Shown here piece by piece: positions 15,201 to 19,567 of a stretch of 19,567 nucleotides of DNA. The notes under the pieces were generated by a model that was not told where the DNA came from, made no database searches, and saw nothing but the letters and a program-made list of their open reading frames with translations. Each line of letters starts with the position of its first letter. The stretch's first letter is position 1. The translations under genes and the position numbers were made by a program. The stretch is from Oscillospiraceae bacterium (GTDB lineage: Bacteria > Bacillota > Clostridia > Oscillospirales > Ruminococcaceae). Where the stretch lies: contig DQFX01000036.1 in assembly GCA_003531585.1 (NCBI GenBank), positions 1 through 19,567 of the forward strand, given 5' to 3'.

Positions 15201-15813
15201 GGAACGCCTGAACAGCGTCCATATCTACCATGCCCTTGAGGGTCTCGTAGTCCCACTTCTCGATCTTCTGGATCTCGTGGGAGGTACGGAAGCCGTCGAA
15301 GAAGTGCAGGAACGGAACTCTGCCCTTGATAGCGGAAAGGTGAGCAACTGCGCCGAGGTCCATAACCTCCTGAGGGTTAGTGGAGCAGAGCATTGCATAA
15401 CCGGTCTGGCGACATGCATAGATATCGCTGTGGTCGCCGAAGATAGAAAGCGCATGAGAAGCTACGGCACGTGCGGAAACGTGGATAACCGACGGAAGCA
15501 GCTCGCCTGCGATCTTGTACATATTCGGAATCATCAGGAGAAGACCCTGCGAAGCGGTGTAGGTGGTGGTCAGCGCACCTGCGGAAAGGGAGCCGTGAAC
15601 TGCACCGGCAGCGCCCGCCTCGGACTGCATCTCAACTACCTTAACCTGCTCGCCGAAGATGTTCTTAACTCCTGCGGTGGACCAGGAGTCGGTCACCTCT
15701 GCCATAACTGACGACGGGGTGATGGGGTAGATAGCAGCTAAATCAGTAAACGCATAGGACACGTGAGCCGCTGCGTTGTTGCCATCCATTGTTTGCATTT
15801 CTCTTTTTGCCAT
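12244..15813 (-). CDS. nifJ: Pyruvate:ferredoxin (flavodoxin) oxidoreductase, single chain
   Basis: PFOR oxidises pyruvate with CoA to acetyl-CoA and CO2, passing electrons to ferredoxin; it is the central fermentative enzyme of anaerobes. The 1189-aa length is standard for the fused form. In order come the N-terminal thiamin-pyrimidine domain (about 1-250, with EMQSEAGAAGAVHG), the transketolase C-like domain and the gamma domain with an EKR-type segment. Two 4Fe-4S motifs follow, CIECNQCAFVCP near 692-703 and CTGCGVCANICP near 742-753. The proximal cluster is ACAGCGETP near 820, with its last Cys in CINHGIKGG near 1080. The thiamin-diphosphate site GDGWAYDIGYGG lies near 970. AAAGGAGG precedes the ATG. 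Codon choice is strongly biased, as expected of a highly expressed gene. It has its own promoter, structured leader and terminator. Confidence 0.97.
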   Translation of the reverse strand: MAKREMQTMDGNNAAAHVSYAFTDLAAIYPITPSSVMAEVTDSWSTAGVKNIFGEQVKVVEMQSEAGAAGAVHGSLSAGALTTTYTASQGLLLMIPNMYKIAGELLPSVIHVSARAVASHALSIFGDHSDIYACRQTGYAMLCSTNPQEVMDLGAVAHLSAIKGRVPFLHFFDGFRTSHEIQKIEKWDYETLKGMVDMDAVQAFRDRALNPEKPVLHGTAQNPDIFFQAREACNTYYNNVPNIVTEYMNKVNAEIGTDYKLFNYYGAPDAEEVIVAMGSVCDTIEETIDYLLKQGRKVGLVKVRLYRPFVSSAFTAAIPATVKKISVLDRTKEPGSLGEPLYLDVVAALKKENKFQDAQVFTGRYGLGSKDCNPAQIIAVYNNTTKPVFTLGINDDVTHLSLDITENPNTTPEGTTCCKFWGLGSDGTVGANKNSIKIIGDHTDMYAQAYFAYDSKKSGGVTISHLRFGKTPIKSTYFINKANFVACHNPSYIDKYDMVEDVVPGGSFLLNCHWTVDELDEKLPAPVKAYIAKNNINFYIINANKVAREIGLGNKTNTVLQSAFFSIANIIPPEDAITYMKKMAYKSFAKKGDDIVNMNYAAIEKGAGEVIKVDVPASWADCEGKLPEHKAEGDNKFLVDFVNNVQIPVNAQRGDKIPVSTFVDIADGTFPQGSAAYEKRGIAVDVPEWIPENCIECNQCAFVCPHAVIRPVIMNAEEAAAAPASVKTKDAMQLPGMKYTMVVSTLDCTGCGVCANICPAGAKDKSKSALVMKPIETQMDQQPVFDYAVSKVSDKPEVHEKFKENTVKGSQFKQPLLEFSGACAGCGETPYAKIVTQLFGDRMYIANATGCSSIWAGSEPSTPYTTNKEGKGPAWANSLFEDNAEFGYGMFLAQDTLRKRVQKKLKEAREVAHDDAKALIDEYFATENDGKANAAATKKLVSALEQCPAKDGIVGEILAAKNYLSKKSQWIFGGDGWAYDIGYGGLDHVIASGKNVNILVFDTEVYSNTGGQASKATNVGAVAQFAAGGKDVKKKDLAGIAMSYGYVYVAQISMGADKNQCLKAIAEAEAYDGPSLIIAYAPCINHGIKGGLTIAQQVEKEAVEAGYWHLFRFNPALADEGKNPFSLDSKAPTGDYKAFMMREVRYNSLMRANPERATVLFDKAVKNAAAKYKHLVELQNMYGDEFKQD

Positions 15814-15854
15814 TGGATTTTCCTCCTTTAATTATACAGGCTGACGAACGTCCC

Positions 15855-15897
15855 GCCTGCGACTGATACCCTGTCCGCGCCAGGCAGTCAGGGTATC
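15855..15897 (-). promoter_or_regulatory. Structured 5' leader of PFOR (hairpin with possible pseudoknot)
   Basis: On the transcript GATACCCTG (15897-15889) pairs perfectly with CAGGGTATC (15873-15865), giving a 9-bp stem with a 15-nt GC-rich loop that begins about 10 bases after the predicted start site. Within the loop GCCTG (15885-15881) can pair with CAGGC downstream (15859-15855), an H-type pseudoknot geometry. No T-run follows, so it is not a terminator, and it ends about 27 bases before the ribosome site. I cannot match it to a known riboswitch class. It may stabilise the mRNA or control translation. Confidence 0.45.
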
Positions 15898-15913
15898 CAT
15901 TAGGCTTATTTTT

Positions 15914-15942
15914 ATTTTATCACAAATTCTTCAATTTGTAAA
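15914..15942 (-). promoter_or_regulatory. Promoter for PFOR
   Basis: On the minus strand TTTACA (15942-15937), a 17-bp spacer and TAAAAT (15919-15914) each match five of six consensus bases. The region upstream of it (15943-16035) is AT-rich with no gene. The predicted leader is about 90 nt. Confidence 0.7.
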
Positions 15943-16039
15943 TAGGTAAAGGTTTTGTTTTAGTTTTTTTATGCAATTTTCACATAATCATCATGCTGGA
16001 ATTAACCATTAAAGCTTAGGCGGCGCTAACCAAGTGCAG

Positions 16040-16061
16040 AAAAAAACCGCCTTTCGGCGGT
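16040..16061 (-). terminator. Intrinsic terminator after cheD
   Basis: On the minus strand ACCGCC-GAAA-GGCGGT is a 6-bp GC-rich stem with a stable GNRA tetraloop, followed directly by a run of T. It begins 3 bases after the cheD stop and closes the motility unit. Confidence 0.93.
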
Positions 16062-16064
16062 AGT

Positions 16065-16544
16065 TTATAGTTGTTTGTTGCCCATGGAAGCTGCGCGTAC
16101 CTCCATTATGCCCGTTTCAGGGTAGAAGAACACGGTGCGGCCGTAGTTCAGACCCGTGTCCTCGGCGACTATCGGGATACCTTCCCTGCGGAGAGCCGCC
16201 TTTACCGCCTGAATATTCCGCTCGCCGATGTTGAAGCGCTCGCTTGCCGTCGCGAACATTACGGCTCCTCCGGCGATCTTCGCCTTAATGCGGTTTCTGC
16301 TTGCTCCGAGCTTCACCATCTCCCTGATGAGCATCGGGATAGCGGTATCAGCGAATCTCATCGGAGTAGCGGCTCCGTTGGTAGCCTGGGTGCTGTCCGG
16401 AAGCATGATATGCGAAAGACCTCCGACGCCCGCAGCGCTGTCCAGCAGGCAGATCCCGACGCAGGAGCCTAGCGCATAGGTGACAAGGACGTCCGGCGGC
16501 CTGCACACCTTCAGGTCGGAAATACCTATCGTCAGATTAGCCAT
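16065..16544 (-). CDS. cheD: Chemoreceptor glutamine deamidase CheD
   Basis: CheD deamidates glutamines in chemoreceptors and, with CheC, tunes adaptation in Bacillus-type chemotaxis. The 159-aa protein keeps the catalytic Cys-His-Thr set: T22 (VTYALGSC), C28 (GSCVGICL) and H45 (GGLSHIMLP). It also has the conserved AGGAVMF, FNIGERN and GRTVFFYPETG segments. The start is the ATG at 16544, which overlaps the cheC stop (TGATG). A GTG one codon earlier (16547) is also possible. No strong ribosome site is visible, so translation is probably coupled to cheC. A GNRA-loop terminator follows. Confidence 0.93.
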   Translation of the reverse strand: MANLTIGISDLKVCRPPDVLVTYALGSCVGICLLDSAAGVGGLSHIMLPDSTQATNGAATPMRFADTAIPMLIREMVKLGASRNRIKAKIAGGAVMFATASERFNIGERNIQAVKAALRREGIPIVAEDTGLNYGRTVFFYPETGIMEVRAASMGNKQL

Positions 16545-17161
16545 CACATAACACCAAGTTTCTTCATGAGAGTTTCGAGAGACTCCATCTCGGGGATAAG
16601 GATAATATTAGACTTGATTGCAACGCCGTCGATCTTGAATCCGTCGTCGATGAACAGCACCTTGTCGCCGACCTGTGCAAATTCGGTTATCGGGACGCTC
16701 ATTATAGCGCCGAGCATATCCACGGTCATGGAAGGAATGCTCATATCAATGGTAAGCCCGGTCAGCGTACTAAGCGCGCGGAGGTAACTGCCCGCCATGA
16801 TGTTGCCCATCTCGGTGATAACTGAAAGCTCCATATCGCCGAGCTTTGTGACCTGGACGTTTTCCGCATTCATGAATGTGGACAGCACCACCTGAGCAAA
16901 GCTGTCCTCCAGCAGGAACATCATCATACCCTTAATGTCGCCCTCAAGGCGCACAAGGATACCTGTAATTACCTTCTCGGGACCTCCCATCGCGTCGATT
17001 ATCTGCTGATATTCAAGCACGCAGACATTCGGCACCTTCATCTCGATGGTTTTGCCGAGCATTTCTGAGAGCGAGGAAGCCGCGCTTCCGGAACCGATAT
17101 TTCCTATCTCGCGGAGGCAGTCGATAGCCACCGGTGACAGGTCGTCATAATTTTTGAGCAT
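16544..17161 (-). CDS. cheC: CheY-P phosphatase CheC
   Basis: CheC removes phosphate from CheY-P and is activated by CheD. The 205-aa protein contains both family active-site helices. The first is CLREIGNIGSGSAASSLSEM (about 15-34, E18 and N21) and the second is SVITEMGNIMAGSYLRALS (about 112-131), each followed by a conserved Pro. The two-site layout is CheC rather than CheX. AGGAG sits 6 bases before the ATG. The stop overlaps the cheD start. The gene lies downstream of flgG, but a terminator-like hairpin fills the 57-bp gap, so its level may be set separately from the rod genes. Confidence 0.93.
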   Translation of the reverse strand: MLKNYDDLSPVAIDCLREIGNIGSGSAASSLSEMLGKTIEMKVPNVCVLEYQQIIDAMGGPEKVITGILVRLEGDIKGMMMFLLEDSFAQVVLSTFMNAENVQVTKLGDMELSVITEMGNIMAGSYLRALSTLTGLTIDMSIPSMTVDMLGAIMSVPITEFAQVGDKVLFIDDGFKIDGVAIKSNIILIPEMESLETLMKKLGVM

Positions 17162-17175
17162 ATTTTTCTCCTGAT

Positions 17176-17212
17176 CAAAAAATATGCGGGAACAGCTCGC
17201 ACCGTGTCCCGC
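17176..17212 (-). terminator. Terminator-like hairpin between flgG and cheC
   Basis: On the minus strand GCGGGACA pairs with TGTTCCCGC (one bulge) around a loop of about 10 nt, followed by ATATTTTTTG. It has the form of an intrinsic terminator inside the motility unit. The cheC ribosome site comes just after it. No promoter for cheC is visible in the 57-bp gap, so partial read-through is the likely mode. Confidence 0.65.
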
Positions 17213-17218
17213 AGGCTA

Positions 17219-17944
17219 TTATCTGAGATTATTCGCAAGTCTGGTGAATTCGTCCGAGGTAGTCACCACGCGGGAGCTTATCTGATAAGCGCGCTGCGTT
17301 TCGATGAGCTTCACCATCTGGTCTGCAAGGCTGACGTTTGAAGTAACAAGGGCGCCCTGGAGCTTGTCAAAGGTACGCTCAGCCGTAGCCGGACCGCTTC
17401 TTTCGGTAGCCGCGTAACGGTTGTCCGCCGCAGCGTCGATACCGTAAACGTTGTCGAACCTGAACACTCCCACCATGTCGCGGAGCGTATCGTAATCCGG
17501 AGCCGTGCCGTCCTCGCTGAACGGAACTACTATCCGGTTGTTGTCGTAGTCAAGCACATATTCGCCGCTGCCGGAAACAAGATACCACTCGCCGGTGTCC
17601 GCCTGGGTCATTGCAAATGCGCCGTCGCGGGTGTAGTTGATGTCGCCGTAGCGATCCTCCACCGCGAAGAAGCCCTCGTTGGGAAGCGCGAAATCCAGCG
17701 GTCTCTCTGTATAGTAGAACGAGCTTTCATCGAACATAACCCCGGTGCGCTGTATATAAGCGCCGTGACCTGTCTGCCAGTCAGCCTCGGTGGCGCGCTG
17801 CGTGGAATACAGGCAGTCCGCGAAGGACGGGCGCACGGTCTGGTAGCCGTAGGTGTTGATGTTCGCGATGTTGTTGCCGTAGACGTTCAGAGCCTGCGCC
17901 TGAGCGATCATGGCGGTTTTTCCGGTATGGAACGCTATATTCAT
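17219..17944 (-). CDS. flgG: Flagellar rod/hook-basal body protein, FlgG family
   Basis: The 241-aa protein is a flagellar rod-type axial protein. It has the N-terminal heptad region with NVYGNNIANINTYGYQ (about 21-36, the ANxxTxGY signature). A central domain includes PLDFALPNEGFFAV and YTRDGAF, and the C-terminal helix is NVSLADQMVKLIETQRAYQ with a terminal TTSDEFTRLANNLR. These match FlgG/FlhP. The order after FlgF-like and sigma-28 resembles flhO-flhP of Bacillus. TAAGGAG, overlapping the stop of the previous gene, serves as ribosome site 10 bases before the ATG. It would be exported by the flagellar type III system without a cleaved signal. Confidence 0.88.
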   Translation of the reverse strand: MNIAFHTGKTAMIAQAQALNVYGNNIANINTYGYQTVRPSFADCLYSTQRATEADWQTGHGAYIQRTGVMFDESSFYYTERPLDFALPNEGFFAVEDRYGDINYTRDGAFAMTQADTGEWYLVSGSGEYVLDYDNNRIVVPFSEDGTAPDYDTLRDMVGVFRFDNVYGIDAAADNRYAATERSGPATAERTFDKLQGALVTSNVSLADQMVKLIETQRAYQISSRVVTTSDEFTRLANNLR

Positions 17945-17954
17945 GACTTACTCC

Positions 17955-18689
17955 TTAAATCTTGCAGAGTGACGTTGCCTTCTGATTCATCGAGTCATAC
18001 AGCTTTGCGAGCGTGCTGGAAGCCTCGTAGATACGGTTGGCGTTCATCATCATGGTCATTTCGTAGTTGACGTCTATGTTGGAGCGCTCATAAGCGCCCT
18101 GGATTATCTCGTAGCGCGTGCCCTCAGGAACTTCCCCGGCCTGCACGGAGGTGAACATATTCGCGCCGAACTTGTCGACGTTTCCCTCTGGGTCGATGTA
18201 TGAAAGCCTCAGCCTGTCCACAAACTGACCGTCCTGATAAATCGCGCCGTCGTTGTCGATGACGAAATCCTTGTTTCCGAGGTATATCTCGCCGTTCTCG
18301 CCGAGTATCCTGCCGGAGTTGGAAAGGCACAGATAACCCTCCGCGTCAAGCTCCCACTGACCGTTGCGGGTGAGCATGTTCTCGCCGTTGTAACCCGCGA
18401 TGTTGAAGTAAACGTCGCCGTTTATCGCAACATCGAACGGAGTCCCGGTGTACTCGAAAGTACCCTGCCCGAGGTCGGTGTACGAAGTGTCGACATAGGT
18501 CTGCGCGAATGTTCCGGAAAGCTCCTCGCGGTGCTTCACGAGTATCATCTGCTCCTGGAAGCGGTTGGTGATTATAGTGTCGCGCTTGTAGCCCGGCGTG
18601 TACATATTCGTGAGATTGTTGCCTATGCAGTCCAGCTTGCGCTGGTTCATTATCATGCCGTTGCAGGCGTAGTAGAAACCTCTGTTCAA
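17955..18689 (-). CDS. flgF: Flagellar rod/hook-basal body protein, FlgF-like, with TTG start
   Basis: The 244-aa protein has the N-terminal signature CIGNNLTNMYTPGYKRD, central segments PFDVAINGDVYFNI and LTRNGQWELDAEGYL, and the C-terminal rod helix SNIDVNYEMTMMMNANRIYE. It belongs to the FlgF/FlgG/FlhO family of proximal and distal rod proteins. The start is a TTG at 18689 that overlaps the sigma-28 stop (TTGA). GGAGGT lies 6 bases before it, which makes the TTG convincing, and the first residues NRGFYYACNGM match the family's start. Which of the two neighbours is FlgF and which FlgG is inferred from order; both are rod-type. Confidence 0.85.
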   Translation of the reverse strand: MNRGFYYACNGMIMNQRKLDCIGNNLTNMYTPGYKRDTIITNRFQEQMILVKHREELSGTFAQTYVDTSYTDLGQGTFEYTGTPFDVAINGDVYFNIAGYNGENMLTRNGQWELDAEGYLCLSNSGRILGENGEIYLGNKDFVIDNDGAIYQDGQFVDRLRLSYIDPEGNVDKFGANMFTSVQAGEVPEGTRYEIIQGAYERSNIDVNYEMTMMMNANRIYEASSTLAKLYDSMNQKATSLCKI

Positions 18690-19477
18690 GAACGTACCTC
18701 CTGACCGGCTCCCTGCTTCCCCGGGACTGCGCCGCCGTTTATGTACGGCTCCAGCGCTGCCTTTAGCGAAAGCATAGCCTTAGTGTTTATCTGACACACT
18801 CTGGATTCCGACACGCCTATTACCTTAGCGATATCGGAATACTTCATGCTCTTGTAGTAATACAGTGTTATAACCTGCCGTTCCTTCTCCTTGAGACCCT
18901 CGATTGCTCCGGCGATGACCGTGCGGAGTTCCTCGCGCATGAGCCGGGAATCGGTGGATTCAGAAGCGGTAACGCTGCCGTCGTCGAAATTATCCTCGTA
19001 CAGCAGCTCCTCAAATGAGAGCGTAACGGTATTTGAAGCGTCCGCCATGCCGCGCAGCAGCTTTTCCTCGCTTATCTGGAGGTACTCTGCAAGCTCGGCG
19101 GTCGTCGGAGCCCTATCATATTGATTATACAATATTGTGTTCGCGTTGTCAAGGTCGCGGGCAAATTTTCTTACAGGTCTTGGAACCCAATCCTGTTTCC
19201 GAACATAATCTATAATCGCGCCGCGTATCTTCAGCGAAGCGTAGGTCTCGAACTTTGCGCCCCTTGAAGGGTCGTAGGTCTCGATCGCGTCCATCAGTGC
19301 GATAACGCCCTCGTTCACCACGTCGCCGACCTCGCCGTACTTTATATAGGTGTTCCGTAGGGAAAGCGCACAGGAACGCACCAGTCCGAGATTCTTCAGA
19401 ACTATCTCATTGCGGACTGCTTCGCTGCGGCTCATGCTGTATTCCTCTAAAAGAGCCGCTGTTACGCTGCCTTCCAT
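18686..19477 (-). CDS. fliA: Flagellar sigma-28 factor (FliA/SigD/WhiG family)
   Basis: This sigma factor directs late flagellar, chemotaxis and often cell-separation genes. The 263-aa protein has region 2 at about 25-100 (GEVGDVVNEGVIALMDAIETYD, then FETYASLKIRGAIIDYVRKQDWVPRPVR). Region 3 lies at about 105-155 and region 4 at about 190-245 (LKEKERQVITLYYYKSMKYSDIAKVIG, SESRVCQINTKAM). All fit the sigma-28 group. GGAGGG lies 8 bases before the ATG at 19477. It overlaps the flgF-like gene by 4 bases. The terminal repeat ends only 22 bases upstream, so the native promoter or upstream flagellar genes lie beyond the window or were displaced by the repeat. Confidence 0.93.
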   Translation of the reverse strand: MEGSVTAALLEEYSMSRSEAVRNEIVLKNLGLVRSCALSLRNTYIKYGEVGDVVNEGVIALMDAIETYDPSRGAKFETYASLKIRGAIIDYVRKQDWVPRPVRKFARDLDNANTILYNQYDRAPTTAELAEYLQISEEKLLRGMADASNTVTLSFEELLYEDNFDDGSVTASESTDSRLMREELRTVIAGAIEGLKEKERQVITLYYYKSMKYSDIAKVIGVSESRVCQINTKAMLSLKAALEPYINGGAVPGKQGAGQEVRS

Positions 19478-19499
19478 GCTTTTCCCTCCTTTTGTTGAT

Positions 19500-19561
19500 G
19501 GTCACCTCTAAAAACCTCATGCGAGCGAAAATGTGCAGTGCGCACCATCTTCGTCTGTCAA
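19500..19561 (-). repeat. Terminal inverted repeat, right copy (~62 bp)
   Basis: This is the inverted partner of 41-101, about 95% identical, with one extra base near the outer end. It points inward on the minus strand and lies directly before the ribosome site and start of the sigma-28 gene. Reading inward, it begins with TTGACA, a perfect -35 hexamer, but no -10 box stands at 16-18 bp, so I do not call a promoter. It contains the small frame MVRTAHFRSHEVFRGD, which differs from the left copy by one residue and one silent change. The outer flank visible here (6 bases) does not match the left copy's flank. Confidence 0.85.
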
Positions 19562-19567
19562 CGAGCG

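Noticed and set aside
13417..15711. 764-codon open frame on the + strand opposite PFOR
   Set aside because: It is exactly antisense to the PFOR gene, whose motifs are unmistakable. Strong codon bias in a highly expressed gene removes antisense stops. It has no ribosome site and no recognisable domain.
15855..15897. Known riboswitch in the PFOR leader
   Set aside because: The hairpin lacks the conserved core of the classes I can recognise by eye, and no terminator or ribosome-site sequestering stem is present; it is kept only as an unexplained structured leader.
19500..19561. Promoter inside the right repeat (TTGACA hexamer)
   Set aside because: No -10-like hexamer lies at 15-19 bp, and the left copy reads TTGACG at the same place.
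41..19561. Composite transposon or integrative element bounded by the terminal repeats
   Set aside because: The enclosed genes are core metabolic and motility genes with no transposase, integrase or cargo signature, and the outer flanks needed to show target duplication lie outside the window.
1..19567. CRISPR array, tRNA or rRNA genes
   Set aside because: No regularly spaced repeats, cloverleaf or ribosomal RNA sequence was seen on either strand.

Overview
The window looks like a draft chromosomal contig from a motile, strictly anaerobic clostridial gut bacterium, most likely Oscillospirales (Ruminococcaceae-like). Supporting signs are a PASTA-type kinase homologue, a single-chain pyruvate:ferredoxin oxidoreductase (PFOR), a sigma-28/FlgF/FlgG/CheC/CheD motility cluster, strong AGGAGG ribosome sites, GC-rich coding DNA and AT-rich intergenic DNA. 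This placement is inference from gene content; no rRNA or tRNA is present to confirm it.

Left arm (1-9816, + strand). After an AT-rich leader with a near-consensus promoter (265-293), ten genes run in one direction with gaps from -4 to 65 bp and end at a strong terminator (9781-9816). They are a zinc-ribbon/pseudokinase/PASTA membrane protein, pheA, ispD, an OmpR-type response regulator and its histidine kinase, an unrecognised 209-aa protein, a Cu/Zn superoxide dismutase-like protein, ahcY, a DUF2625-like protein and a purine nucleoside phosphorylase. The cluster mixes envelope sensing, phenylalanine synthesis, isoprenoid precursor synthesis and S-adenosylhomocysteine/purine salvage.

Middle (9817-12243). 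An ECF sigma factor overlaps a single-pass membrane protein, its likely anti-sigma partner, and this pair is closed by two tandem terminators. A small accessory-looking, AT-rich module follows: a zinc-ribbon membrane protein (-) and an XRE regulator (+). They are fired from back-to-back promoters whose -35 boxes overlap, and the leader of the membrane protein carries two head-to-tail 27-bp repeats that fold into a long hairpin. Convergent terminators separate this module from PFOR.

Right arm (12244-19567, - strand). PFOR has its own promoter and a structured 5' leader that could form a pseudoknot. Upstream of it on the same strand lies sigma-28 - flgF - flgG - (terminator-like hairpin) - cheC - cheD - terminator, a motility/chemotaxis transcription unit.

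Both ends carry the same ~61-bp sequence in inverted orientation (41-101 and 19500-19561), each pointing inward and each lying upstream of the first gene of its arm. This is the clearest unexplained structure in the window. It is probably a dispersed chromosomal repeat at which the assembly broke, but a mobile or regulatory element is possible. Other points of interest are the dead kinase with PASTA domains, the tandem-repeat divergent promoter, a changed zinc ligand in the superoxide dismutase-like protein and the structured PFOR leader.
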